Below, piece after piece: positions 17,375 to 28,650 of a stretch of DNA of 64,000 nt. Within the stretch, counting starts at the first letter, position 1. The number at the start of each line of letters is the position of its first letter. The notes under the pieces were generated by a model that saw nothing but the letters and a program-made list of their open reading frames with translations, was not told the DNA's origin and made no database searches. Made by a program: the position numbers and the translations under genes. Source of the DNA: Glandiceps talaboti (taxonomy: Eukaryota; Hemichordata; Enteropneusta; Spengelidae); the NCBI RefSeq assembly GCF_964340395.1, contig NC_135557.1:15864867-15928866 (forward strand), read 5' to 3'.

Positions 17375-18983
17375 TTTTTGTTTACTAAACGACCAACCCA
17401 TAATTTCTAAGATGAGAATCGAAAGAATAATGCCATCCTAATAAAGAAAATCAGTTGACGTTTCCATTATCGTGTGCCATATGCTACGTGCGTGTATGAA
17501 TGGTGAAAGTGTGCAAACATCGCCGAAGAGCTGTCAAACTAGCGCCCTCATGCAAAGTCCAGTGAGTCAACGCTCTCATTACTGCCACTCCATTCTTTTT
17601 ACATGACGTATTACAAGTTAGTGAGACTTTTAAACCATACCTTTGAAGATTAGTCGTGCGAGTAATTGTAGCACCTTTCACATTTAAAACACCCTGACAC
17701 GATTGTGCGTACTGTGGTTTTTTACAGCTTGAAATAGCAATCATATATTATTAACAGATTTACACGCAATCACTGTTATGTGTTAAATAACAACATTTGC
17801 ATAATAGGTAAATTGGTTACTCAGCCGGCAAATTAACTGTTTGAAATACCATATCACATGTCTGACATTCTCTCAATGTACCAATCAATATTCTACATTG
17901 TCTGTTGACCTTCACACTAGCTCAGACCGCTATTCTTTATAGTGGTCTGAGACACCACCGATTTGTAGCATTCTTGCATATATTAGACACCTCGAGTGGG
18001 TGAGCGGTATTCCCCGTCAATCTAGTCTGGGACCCAAACATTCATCAGTGTGTGTGTTATTTTTTATAACCAAAATAACTGCAGCAAACTTTTAGAAGTA
18101 ATTTCAGACAGACGGGTTTTAAACAGTGCACCTTTTGTAGAGTGTGAACGTGTTGGAATTGTACTTTTACTGGAGTTAAAATCCTTTCTTTAACACGACG
18201 ACTCTGGGTCAAAGGTCACAATGGGTGGGGTTCCAAGGTATTACACCTACACGAAGTCTGAGTTTACATATACTTTCTAAAGCAAAGTCAACATATGATA
18301 TATAACTCCATAGTCCATCTGTCACTTAGCTCAGAGACTTGGCTGTCTTGCTCTAATTTTGAATCAATATGCGGAGTCAGATATCCAAGTCTAGACTATA
18401 GGCTTTACTGTCAAGCCAGTATGTCAAGTCAGATAGCCAAGTCTCTGGGCTCTACTGTCAAGCCAGTATGTCGTCAGATAGTCAAGTCTATGGGCTATAC
18501 TGTCAAGTCAGAATGTCAAGTCAGATAGCCAAGTCTCTGGGCTATACTGTCAAGCCAGTATGTCAAGTCAGATAGCCAAGTCTCTGGGCTATACTGTCAA
18601 GCCAGTATGTCAAGTCAGATAGCCAAGTCTCTGGGCTATACTGCCAAGCCAGTATGTCGTCAGATAGCCAAGTGTCTGGGCCATACTGTCCTTGGTGGAC
18701 CATTTTTGAAGTGAATTTAGACTACAAGGTACAAGGTACGATGTACTGATTACTGAATGGACAATACGAACCACAGCCCATACAGACATATTACACAACC
18801 GGCAACCATTTCTAATAATACCTAATCGTTACTCGTAAGAGTGTACATGTCCTGGCTCAGTTGGAAAACCACAACAGCGATACCATTACCAGTGCAAAAG
18901 CGCCGTCATTAAAAATAGGATCTCGACTTACCTGTCATGAAAACACTTACTAAACATCCCAAGAAACATCCTTTAAAATCCAT
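15196..18983 (-). CDS. Ig gene C: small GPI-type V-like Ig protein
   Basis: A complete three-exon gene of 179 residues. Exon 1 (18932-18983) encodes the signal peptide MDFKGCFLGCLVSVFMT and ends ACAG|GTAAGT, phase 1. Exon 2 (16669-16891) follows TTTCAG and encodes the first Ig half: Cys48 in ALLYCDY, Trp66 in VSVDWNR, ending GACAA|GTAAGC, phase 2. Exon 3 (15196-15460) begins after ATACAG at Tyr93 and holds SLKIFNVDSEDAGTYTC with Cys116. The stalk contains TTPDPVGGAV, and the protein ends in SILIIAATTLLLITVF, a tail with no cytoplasmic segment and probably a GPI signal. The frame closes exactly over 540 nt. Asn97 is in an NGS sequon. Intron 2 contains the 575 bp foldback element; intron 1 contains a CA run and a 47-bp minisatellite. 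The role is inferred from architecture only: surface recognition or adhesion. Confidence 0.85.
15788..16376. mobile_element. 575 bp foldback element with 7-bp target duplication
   Basis: The element spans 15795-16369. Its ends are CACAGGGAGCTCAGG and CCTGAGCTCCCTGTG, inverted. The direct repeat TTTCAAC flanks it at 15788-15794 and 16370-16376. The inner arms continue as inverted copies (CAAATGAGTAGATACATACA against its complement; CACTACCCCGC against GCGGGGGTAGTG) and enclose a (GTAA)n core at about 16040-16138. No coding capacity. It lies in intron 2 of gene C. Confidence 0.8.
17329..17371. repeat. (CA)n microsatellite
   Basis: Dinucleotide run in intron 1 of gene C. Confidence 0.95.
18374..18690. 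repeat. 47-bp minisatellite, about 6-7 units
   Basis: Units of about 47 bp (some 45 bp) share GGGCTATACTGTCAAGCCAG, TATGTCAAGTCAGATAGCC and AAGTCTCT. It lies in intron 1 of gene C, 240 bp from exon 1. Confidence 0.9.
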
Positions 18984-20097
18984 GTTTACTTGTCGTCTGT
19001 GTACAAGATGGAAGAACTACCGATGTCAAAGCAATCAACGACAAGTTATTAGGTTAGATGTCAGAGACAGTGAGATTGTGATGGTCCTACTGTCAATATA
19101 ACGTGACGTGTTCTTACTCGGATTATGATGAATGTCTCTTGGGGTTCACACACCTGAGTCTGATAACATATACGTATACATTGTACGTTTATTTACAAGT
19201 CTACGCCAATCAAAGACGTAGGTGACATTACGTATAACCGCACAGCTTTGTGCCCATGACCCATGACCACTCCTTTTGTTGACCTTAGTGTATGGTGTTT
19301 ATAATGAATATTCAGTTCTTTGATGAATACAAATTTGCTTCCGCTCACCATTTCATAACCACAATGAATGCCGTACCATGGGCGTCGTTCTTTGTACTGC
19401 GTTTTCAAGGAGAGAGTTAGTTTGCGATACTAGTAACTACTATATATTATCGTTATTAATTTATTCATGGTTTAGTTCAATTTAGGTCAAATTATTGCGG
19501 TATGTCTACTGACCAATGGGCATACAGATCAACATATTGCATAAACTCTCATCCGTAGCTACATCGATTCCAAGCAAACCATCACTAACTCAGTTATCCA
19601 CAATTACAATGATGTTTCCTTCAAACTGCAAACCACCACGCCCATTAATGACATTCGTTTTAGTTAAAAAATGTATTCATATGGATTAACGTCAAATTTA
19701 AAGAAGATTTTCTTGACCACGTTCGGGTATACAATTCAAAGTGTCATTAATAAGACTGAGTGATACATCTTGACTTGTCAGTGAATGCTTTCGTTCATTT
19801 ACACTCATACCCGTGAAGAGGAGGCGAATACAATCTCGAAGAAGCCCGCCCCCATACGGTAGGAAGATGGTGTGAGAAGCTGCATTCCTAATGTCTTTTC
19901 AGTATACATGAGTTGTTGATTACGAGTTAAATAAAAGAAAGAGCAATACATGTGTTGTTTAAGTTAAGAATGTCAATCAGAGAGAACATTCACTCGATGC
20001 AAACATGACGTGTACTCAACTTTGTATATTTAATCACAGACAAGTAAGTTAATTGTCTGTGATTTATTTTATTTTATAACAATTGCGCCACCACCCA

Positions 20098-20390
20098 TCA
20101 TTCGACAAAAAGAGGATAAATAATAGAATAACTTTGAAACACAATGACAAATACAATAGAAATTACAAAGATAATAGCGTCTTCTCTCTGAGTAAAAAAG
20201 CTTTGAATACAAAAATAGACAAACGAAAAAGTATAAATTGATTTCTGGTCGAAAGTAAGGTTATTACTTTTTGTCGTGTTGTGGACTGTATAAAATAATT
20301 TGCCCTTTCTAAGAGACTGGAATAGAGGGCAAAATAATACATGACTCGAGTTCACGATAATAGACCTTCATTTTACAAAAAAATACATTT
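20098..20390 (-). mobile_element. LINE ORF2 C-terminal relic (unit 1)
   Basis: The minus-strand translation holds FCPLFQSLRKGKLFY and a QREDAI ending. This resembles the C-terminal EDExHFLxxCPxYxxLR region found after reverse transcriptase in many LINE proteins. It is short and decayed. The paralogous copy lies at about 30080-30400. Confidence 0.6.
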
Positions 20391-20650
20391 TTTGCCCGAG
20401 ACAGTTTTACCGACATGTCTTCCAGTCTCAATAGCTAAACACATGCAAAATTTAAATTACAACTTGTATCCTAGTATTGAAAATTACACTTAGCAGTCGC
20501 CATTTTTGACTAAAAGACTGTGTAAAAAATGTATGTGGAACACCACTCCAGGAAATCAAGGTATTTCCATTAACTTTGAGTTCTAAACAATCATTTCGTG
20601 ATTTCGTATCCCATAATTTGTTCACAATAATTGCAAAGAAACACCAAATA

Positions 20651-20894
20651 GGGAACTTGCAATCCAGACTGAGCATGCTCAGATACAAAGGACTATGGGA
20701 TTATCTGTGGTTATCGTAATCCCTAATCAGTAGCTACTGATAAAGTAATCCTCCCACAATAGTCAGGGTAACTATTAATCGACTATTTGTGATTAAACAA
20801 TGTAACAATATTGTTTACAATACTAATTGATTAGTATTTATTATCACATTTCCCATGATGCAACATTCAACATGGCAGGTTTGCAAGTTCCCAA
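20651..20894. mobile_element. MITE, 244 bp, TIR GGGAACTTGCAA
   Basis: GGGAACTTGCAA at the left is inverted as TTGCAAGTTCCC at the right. No coding capacity. It is absent from the corresponding stretch of duplication unit 2, so it inserted after the duplication or was lost there. Fragments of the same family lie at 9170-9335 and 12659-12710. Confidence 0.75.
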
Positions 20895-21568
20895 TTGGAA
20901 CGCTATTTCATCTCTAGTGTTCTCACACTGGACCACAGTTGCATCATGGGACTTGACAGGCATACATATTCATTAGATGAACACTGAATATTCATGACTT
21001 CTAAGTGTTTATGGACTTTAGATAAAAAGTCCAGTGTGAGAACAAGAGGAATGTAACAAAGTTTCAATTTGGCATTTCTTGGCAATCGCGCACAATTTAG
21101 GTGATTATAAAATCCTGAAATGACTCCAAAGTTTACATAAAAATAAAAATATTTCCTGGAGTGATGAAAAAAACTATCTAAGAAATGCTACGCGTCCCTA
21201 TGTTCTGAAATTTAATTCTATACCAAATTCACAATGACAGGAAACTAATCATAATATTCAAAGTACAACAAACTAATATACACTATGATAGTCATGAGGT
21301 TTGAAGTATGCTCTATGCAATAAGTGTTCTTTCCATAGAGGTAGGGAGATATTAAAGCCAAAACGGTGTCATACTTAGACTGTAGACAAGGAAAACAACA
21401 ATCTACGAAATACTACACGTCCCTATGGTTATATCTAGCTAAGGGCGACATCAATGTTTACATTCAATGTTTACACTCAAGTTATTGAGTTATCCTTTTT
21501 TTTAAATTTTTTTTTGCAAAGAACAGTACACAAGATTGACAAAGTTCTTTAATTGTACTGTTGACAGA

Positions 21569-21574
21569 TTTATT
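21569..21574 (-). terminator. candidate polyadenylation signal of gene D
   Basis: AATAAA on the minus strand, about 220 bp after the stop codon. The same hexamer in the same context occurs in unit 2 at 31725-31730. Confidence 0.5.
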
Positions 21575-21793
21575 ACATTATAACACATACTAATGAGTAA
21601 ACACTTATCAAGCTATTTCATGATTAAAACAATTAAAACAGAACGACAAACCATGCAAATGCTGTACTTGAGTGTTATGGGTTGTACATACAAAGACTGA
21701 AAAGTGAACATATCATACCCTTTAACGGGAAAAGACAGAGAACTAACGTAAGCGTTATTACCCTACTGCTATCATTGATCGTTAGTAGCAGTA

Positions 21794-22145
21794 TTACATT
21801 GATACCAGTAATAATGTAGCCACAGACATGACCAGCATATATCGCGACACATACACAGTTACAGCGCCACCAACGAAATATTCTGTTGTTGTGTCGGGGG
21901 CGTCCGTTGTCTGGGCCTCCTGGACAAGTTCTACATCTAGGTGTACCTCACCCGAATTTCCTCCTTCGGCTGTTGTCGACGTCGTAATTGAACAAGTATA
22001 AGTACCAACATCACTTGGTGTAACATTGTAAATCACGAGGGTAGCCTTCTCTATAATTTCATATCTGTATACAATGAGAATGTAGACTTTTAGCACACCT
22101 GTATAAAAGTTCAGTCGTACGCGTGCTATGGACATGGCAAAGTAA

Positions 22146-22176
<31 letters not shown>

Positions 22177-25100
22177 GCTATGTATGTATGTATGTAGGTC
22201 TGTATGTATGTATGTATGTATGTATGTATGTAGGTAGGTAGGTAGGTAGGTAGGTAGGTAGGTAGGTGTGTGTGTGTATGTACGTACGTAATAAAGGATT
22301 ATCGCACCACAGGTATGTGATTTGGTTCATGGTCAGAATAGTCTGAAATTTGGTGAAGGTGTTCTCAGCTATATATGTAGATGAAGAATTGTTTATGACA
22401 TGATGATCCCATCAGTGATATGCAAACTAGATCTAATATGTAACTTGTTGGCAAAACCGGTACTTGACTTTGAACTTAAATTACCTGTTGCTGGAAGAAC
22501 TCACAGAGGTCGAACCATCATCAATATCAAGTGTCTTCCACGCCAGTATTACACCGTTGCTATTCTTCCAGGCAATTTCAAGGGTTAATGACATGTTAAT
22601 ATTGGTGTCGACACCTGAAACAGGCACATATTCACAAAACAGCCTGGTTTCCGGATCTCCCGGTGTCATTTCTTGTTTCGGTGTAACACGAATCGCATAT
22701 GATTGAAATGTGGCATACGCACCAGCTGGAATAAACAAAAGCTTCAAGTGATATCCTTTCTAACTTATGAGGGCAGTGTTTTCATTCTAATCTGAACCAA
22801 CCAGTTGTATCTGATGCAATCAATTTACTTCAAAATAACGAATAAGAGAATATTATATATTTATGCCACATACATGTTCACCTTCTGTTCTCATAGGGTG
22901 ACCTTTTTTTTGTTTCTCATCTCCAGTGGAATAGTCAGGCGGGGGCCGGGCGGGCGAAATAAAAAAAAAGGAGGCAAGGGAAAAAAAATCTGTATTTTTT
23001 CAGTTCTATTCTCTGTCCTTTCTGTCCTGTCAGTCTCTCTACAACTTCTTTTCTCTTCTCTTTATTGAATTCCTTGTTACAGGTCTCTTTCCTTCATTTT
23101 AGCAAGGTTGACAAGTCCGTAGAACAACTTTGTAAGAAGATGAATCCTGATGGGTGTATATCTGTAGCCATGAACTATTGTATGATTTTATCAGGAGTAC
23201 TAATACATTCGTCCTATTAATCAAAGTGGCATTGACATCGCTAACAATTTTTTCAAGCTTCCAATTTGAACTTTAGTATGTAATCTTTTGAGGAATGCAG
23301 TATGACTTTTACCAATTTTTAACATAATTTTGAAAATGATAGAAATATTCTGAGCTATTATTACATTGCAGCAAAATGTACCGCACGACGGCATTAATTT
23401 CGAGCCCTGTCCCTCATCAAACCTCAACGACTTCAGCCATGAAAGACACATGCTGCTCCGACATAACAAAGGGGTGGGGGTGGGGGTAGACGGCAGTGTT
23501 CTGCCAAGGTTTCCAACAAGTGGGGACAAAGGCCCCTTGGTTGCAAAACGTGGGGGCATTTGACAGGGAGTGGGGTCAATTATCATTGTCTATGAAATAT
23601 TGAACACATATTGCCTGGCCTATATTCGGGCTATAGCACCCGTTTATTACACCCGAGGGACTGTGAGTTACCAGAATCACATGTTATTTCCCGAGGCCGA
23701 AGGCCGAGGGAAATAGGATGTGATTCTTGTAACTCATAGTCACGAGGGGGTAATGAACGGGTGCTATAGCCCGAATATAGGCCAGGCAATATGTGTTTTA
23801 TGATATACCTCATGCTGTGAACTCGCGGTGGCAGACGATATCGTCAGAAGCTGCCATTTTGACCTGCTGTGAACGCGCGGTGGTCACGTGACTATGTAAT
23901 AGTTGATGGAACTGTCATTCTATTTTCCTATCACGTGACTGATTCTAGCGAATCATGGCACAGCATTATCACGAGGTATATTATAATCATATATATTACC
24001 TCAGACCACTATAGAGATACTGTGGTTTTAGATATTCCATTACACATAGACTATTACCTAACAACATAAAAAAATTCCATTCACAATAACAGTTCCCAGT
24101 AAGCTGTTTTTTGACAATTGTGTACTACACATTACACCTTAGAAAAAGAACGCAATTAAGATTATGTAATTTTAAGTCATTTCTACAGAGTATATTATAT
24201 ATTGTTTAGAAAGATTAGACAGCCAGGTAGTCACAATTTTTAATCTGAATATCAATGAATAGCAGTGCTCAAATTTATAATTCCTTTTTTTCAGACAAGG
24301 ACAAAGAACAACTTCAATATAAGTCACAGGGAACATATGATTGAATAAAAACTTTGAGAAATCCTAATCTTGTACGTAACCACTTGTTTCATTTGTAAAA
24401 CTGTTAGTACACTGCTGTGTTTTAATATCATTCCGTCTTCAAATTCATGACGAGGTTAAGAAAAAACAACACTATCTACTATCTGTGTATCATGATTTGG
24501 TCCTGCTATATCAAATGACAGCATTAGTTACAGTACTGTAAACTTGATACTAGAAGCTGACATTATAAGGTGTCCTTGAAACTCAGAAATCGTGAACTAA
24601 AACTATCAACAACGTCAAAGTTAGGATGCTTTGTAAATACCACTGTAATTATTTTCTGATTTGCACAACAAGTTCATTCTTCATGTCTGACCGGGCGCAC
24701 ATGCATCGGCCGTCCATATGGCCAAGCCAGTGATCACGCATTGATTCAGTCAGTGCCCAACATTCACATGTGTCACTAGCACTGTCAACATCATGCAACA
24801 CGATCCCCTAACACAGCTTTTACGGAATCAAAATACACATGTACTCATTTTGTTTCCATTAATCTAACCCATCAACAAATGAAAATCACAACCTGTCCCA
24901 TAAATTTGGTTTACTAAGGCTTCTGAGCTGTGGCAGATAGATGTTCCGATTTCCGGTAGCAAGTTCAGTGTTTCGCACAGTCAGTGAGTAGGTCAGAGGT
25001 CGCGACAGTGACGTGTAGACAAAACATGTGACGAGAGACGTCCATTTCGACGTCTCACCTACTCCCTCGAGTCTAATGTTTCAATTTGTAGATTAAGTTT

Positions 25101-26214
25101 ATCAAAGTTGATCTTTTTGTGGCATTTTTTATGTTAACCATAGAACTGTGTGTTGTCACTGTATCTTATATGAGTGTCAACAAAACTTTCCCTTACGGAG
25201 TCAGTATACTTCTTGTGGGATTGACGTCAGGGCCTGGCCCTGGACTTAGATAATGTTGATGTCTGCTGTAAAATGAATGCGCCAAAGCGGGAAAAGGTGG
25301 GAAAATTATTGCGTCATTTGTAATTTTATGGGGCCAATGTCGAAAGGTCGTGGCCTCGGCAGAACACTGGTCTAAGACGCCATGAGGAACGTTTGATGTT
25401 CGTTCGAACCTTACAGTCTTGCTGTGTTGAACTCATGGGTCGAGTCGGTCGGAAATAAAAAAAGGTTTTTTTTCTGATGTCGGAGCTGCAAATTGGGGTC
25501 GGTCGGGAGATGAGAAACAGAAGAAAAAAAAGGCCGCCCTCACTTGAAATATTTGATTCAAAAAGCTATGAAGATAACCCCAATTTGGGAGGAATAAGAC
25601 TCTCAAGGTCAAGGGTCAGGGTCTTAAAAGAACGTTCACATTTGATAGTATGGGTGTAGGCACTTAATGGAGTAGTCTCGCTGCCAGACTCATGACTATC
25701 GTCCCTAACCTTTTTATGTATGCCGAGCGGCTTAGCCGCGAGAAGAGAGGGACTTGTGACAAATCCCTCTTCACGCAGCTGCGCCGCTCGGCATTCAAAG
25801 CTTAGGGACGACAGCCACGAGTCTGACAGCGAGACTATTGATGGAGTCACTACATATACCTCCAATGTTATGATATATTGTAAGATTTAACTACAACAAC
25901 AAATATGGCTGCCATTCATAATCAACGACAATCTCCTAGCCTGTTTCGCCCAAATTATTTCATAGATTGTGTAGCTGCATTCCTATATTCCAAAGGATCA
26001 GTAGACATCGAGGATTCATATATCTTTTACAGCGTGATTCTGACGTGTGTGAATAATTCACCAGGCCTAAATGATATGCAATATCATCGAACAAGGATAA
26101 AAACACAGACAGCAAAGCCCGATGAAATGTTGTGATCGCCGATTCCATTTTTTTAAACATCTTACCTATCATCAGCACACATACACAAACAGTGTAGTAT
26201 ATCCTGGCGTTCAT
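21794..26214 (-). CDS. Ig gene D: small GPI-type V-like Ig protein
   Basis: A complete three-exon gene of 186 residues. Exon 1 (26166-26214) encodes the signal peptide MNARIYYTVCVCVLMI and ends ATAG|GTAAGA, phase 1. Exon 2 (22485-22725) follows TTCCAG and encodes AGAYATFQSYAIRV, Cys47 in RLFCEY and Trp69 in LEIAWKN, ending AACAG|GTAATT, phase 2. Exon 3 (21794-22064) starts at Tyr98 and holds ATLVIYNVTPSDVGTYTC with Cys121. The stalk TTDAPDTTTEYFVGGAV leads to YMLVMSVATLLLVSM, the last residues of the protein, a probable GPI signal. The frame closes over 561 nt. Sequons lie at Asn60 and Asn110. The TCTG/GTAT/GTAG microsatellite at 22149-22290 lies in intron 2. It is paralogous to gene E. Confidence 0.86.
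22149..22290. repeat. compound microsatellite in gene D intron 2
   Basis: TCTG, GTAT, GTAG and GT runs in succession. The equivalent position in gene E carries a much longer GTAT tract. Confidence 0.95.
23604..23796. mobile_element. 193 bp near-perfect palindrome (foldback element)
   Basis: Arms of about 95 bp begin ACACATATTGCCTGGCC at the left and end GGCCAGGCAATATGTGT at the right, meeting at CCGAGGCCGAAGGCCGAGGG. No coding capacity. It is in intron 1 of gene D. Confidence 0.8.
25348..25428 (+). mobile_element. tRNA-Leu-like relic or SINE head
   Basis: TGGCCTCGG followed, after a short insertion, by CTGGTCTAAGACGCC resembles the 5' half of a tRNA-Leu (A box). GTTCGTTCGAACCTTACAG downstream resembles the B box. 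The acceptor stem does not pair, so this is not a working tRNA gene. It may be a degenerate tRNA gene or SINE. Confidence 0.35.
25673..25838. mobile_element. 166 bp imperfect palindrome (foldback element)
   Basis: The left end AGTCTCGCTGCCAGACTC is inverted at the right as GAGTCTGACAGCGAGACT. Inner arms carry TGCCGAGCGGC and GCCGCTCGGCA. It is in intron 1 of gene D. Confidence 0.75.
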
Positions 26215-26499
26215 GTTTACTTCCGATCCGAAATTGTCGTGAATACAAGCGAGGTAACTAGATCAGGGTGTCGTCTGAACGCAGGCCTGGACACAGTATC
26301 GGATGTGTTGCCGTTAATAGCTTGCAGCTAATATATGGAAAACATGGTGGTACGAGGGACTTGACAACAATTAAAGAGGGAGGGGCCGGAGTCACTTATA
26401 ATAGTCAAGGGTAAGTCGACCTAACCTACATACTTTCTACCTAGTACCTAATTTGCATGTATCTCTCCACAGCCCGTATAAGGCATAAATGAAATAAAC

Positions 26500-26621
26500 T
26501 GTGTGGTTCCGATTACGCTCAACTTTAGAATAGGTGGGTAGGTCGACTTACTTCTTTTCGTGTGTGTGTGCTTAGTTCAGGTAGTTATGTTTTCCGTTGT
26601 ATTCCATATGGTCTCTGTGTT
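26500..26621 (+). repeat. dispersed repeat, copy 3
   Basis: Same family as 1-120: GGTTCCGATTACGCTCAA, TTTAGAATAGGTGGGTAGGT, CAGGTAGTTATG and GGTCTCTGTGTT in order. It lies about 290 bp upstream of the gene D start codon. Confidence 0.6.
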
Positions 26622-28139
26622 ATATATTGGTTTAATTATTCTCATCAGATGTACCACCACCGTTACAGAGTGGAAGAACATTTTTATCATGTCTTTTTAA
26701 GTTGATGCCAATCAAAGACGTAGGTAGCTATATATAGACAACTATTAAACAATTCTACTAAGGGGTAGACCATTTGATATCCTGGGGAGGGCTTGGAAGA
26801 TTGGTGGAGAGTCATTGTTTTTTTCCCCACCTGCTTGCCTGAGAATTATTTTTTTTCTCCTTCGCCTATGCTGGCAACTTTTTTCTTTGCTTTTTTGAGA
26901 TATCCGATTTTTTTTTAGAGTAAAAAGATGTTGTTCTATCACACACATATTTTATTTAGAAAACTACATATTTCATACATGTTTGATTTTCAATTAAATA
27001 AACATCATTGACAGTTTTTATGCCATGGTATGATGACACACTGAAAATACAAATCGGAAACTTGATTGGTGAGCTCAGCCATTCAGATAGAGCGGTCAGT
27101 TTCTCCAGCTTGGGGGGATGGGGGGATGTCAGTATTTTTTTCCATTGGGCCAACAAGAAGTCACTGACCCCCGTGAATAAAGTTTCATAGCATCTGACAG
27201 TAAGCTGTAGAGGGGAAGAGCTTTGAGACTGGGATATATCCACCTCTTGTGTGAATGTGTGTGTGTGTGTGTGTGTGTGTGAATGGGGGGGGGGGGGGGT
27301 TCTAGGGGGTCTCTAGCCCTGGAGGATTTTTACTACTAAAGGCAATGTTTAGGCTCTTCACAGAAACTTTCAGACAATAATTTGCAAACTTTACAAGAGA
27401 GCTCTATCATGTAAAAAGCAACTACGTGAGGTTGAATCATTTTTTAAATAATGTTTCATAGCATCTTGACAGTAAGAGTTGGAGGAAAGGACTTTGATTT
27501 GAAACTAGAACATTTGTACCTCTTATGGGGGAGGGGGCTTCTAGGGGGTGTCCCCCTAAAAGCCCTGGAGGATTTTAACTCTTAAAGCCAATTTTCAGGC
27601 TATTAACAGACACTTTCAGATAATAATTTGCAAACTTTACAAGTTTAAATATAGTTTCATAGCATCTTGACAGTAAGAGGTGGAGGGAAGAACTTTGATT
27701 TGAGGCTTGGACATGTCTTACGGGGGGTCCTAGGGGGTCTCCCCTAGAAGTTTTTTTTACCAATTTTGGTGAATCTTATTGTTGGTTTAACGAATGAGTG
27801 GCCTCTGGGGTGATGGAGTCCAAGGCCACCCCCCTGCCAGATCTGCAGTTTTTTGTTTCTATTTAGGCATTTTTTAGGTTATTCATAACCTCTGATATAT
27901 TGCCAAGCATCGAAAAGCTAATGTAAATAAGTTTTCCATGTTATAAAAGTGGGCCTGTAAGATTGGTATAGGGGCATTGATATTGCATGTATAGTAAAGT
28001 TACTGATGTGTGAGAGCAAATTAGGAGGTCATACCTAATGTACGATAGAAACTTGAATTTGAGTTGTGGTGTCGATACATGTAGTGTCTGAAATAGGAAG
28101 TATATCACCCCTTCTGACAAATTCATACTGAAGAGACTA

Positions 28140-28480
28140 GAACAATTTAGATTAACTTCTTTTATAAACTATCCAATAGTATTCCAAACATCGCAGAAAA
28201 AGGCGAGGACGAATAACTGTATCAATGTTACATGTGGCAGTTACCAAGCTAGAATGTATCTCAAATGAAAAGCTTTTAGGTGTAAATATTGATGATACAC
28301 TGACTTGGGAAAAACAAGTGAACACTGTATGTAGTAAAGTTGCTTTTAAACTTCATCAACTTAAACGTATTAGAACTTTTTTAAATCAGAGAGCAAAGAT
28401 TACTTTTTACAATTGTTTTATACTACCCCACTTTGACTACTGTTCTAACATATGGGGTCATTGTTCAAACACGCTTGATA
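28140..28480 (+). mobile_element. non-LTR retrotransposon reverse-transcriptase fragment
   Basis: Translation gives KLLGVNIDDTLTWEKQV, CSKVAFKLHQLKRIRTFLNQ and ILPHFDYCSNIWG. This is the characteristic LG-ID-LTW ... YCS-IWG block at the C-terminal end of the RT domain in CR1/Jockey-like LINEs. It breaks off into an AT dinucleotide run. Neither the RT catalytic FADD region nor an endonuclease is present. Confidence 0.85.
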
Positions 28481-28569
28481 TATATATACATCAACATCTC
28501 CTGACGAGTGATTTACTCACGAAACAGGCTTGTAGAGACGAAAAACCCGACTTGATTTTCTTCTACCCT

Positions 28570-28572
<3 letters not shown>

Positions 28573-28650
<78 letters not shown>
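28573..28650. repeat. (AT)n microsatellite
   Basis: Dinucleotide run directly after the LINE fragment. Confidence 0.95.

Larger units (their letters stand above)
19195..22900. repeat. segmental duplication, unit 1 (gene D copy)
   Basis: Collinear with about 26700-33290. Matching landmarks include the AATCAAAGACGTAGGT start, ACTCCTTTTGTTGAC, TATATTATCGTTATTAATTT, TCATTCGACAAAAAGAGGAT, the LINE tail at 20.1 kb, GACATGTCTTCCAGTCTCAA, TATTCATGACTTCTAAGTGT, Ig exons 3 and 2, and about 150 bp beyond exon 2. Similarity stops near 22890, so exon 1 of gene D (26.2 kb) is outside the unit. Confidence 0.85.
22901..26165. other. intron 1 of gene D, unique part
   Basis: Apart from the palindromes at 23604-23796 and 25673-25838 and a tRNA-like relic near 25350-25428, I see no feature. 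The open frames at 23221-23586 and 25566-25865 are not credible genes; the second is created by the palindrome. Confidence 0.5.

Noticed and set aside
18374-18690. CRISPR-like direct repeats
   Set aside because: The repeats are contiguous with no unique spacers, and the genome is animal-type. It is a minisatellite.
20903-21085. Frame conserved between duplication units (KLKLCYIPLVL...)
   Set aside because: Similarity follows simply from the segmental duplication. The two frames diverge and end differently, with no ATG in common.
23221-23586. 121-codon minus-strand frame
   Set aside because: No recognisable domain, Pro/Thr-rich from a G-rich tract. It could be repeat-derived, but I cannot support a gene.
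25348-25428. Functional tRNA-Leu gene
   Set aside because: The A box is interrupted and acceptor and anticodon stems do not pair by eye. Kept only as a relic.
25566-25865. 99-codon minus-strand frame
   Set aside because: Spans the palindromic foldback element; openness reflects the inverted arms. No domain or splice support.
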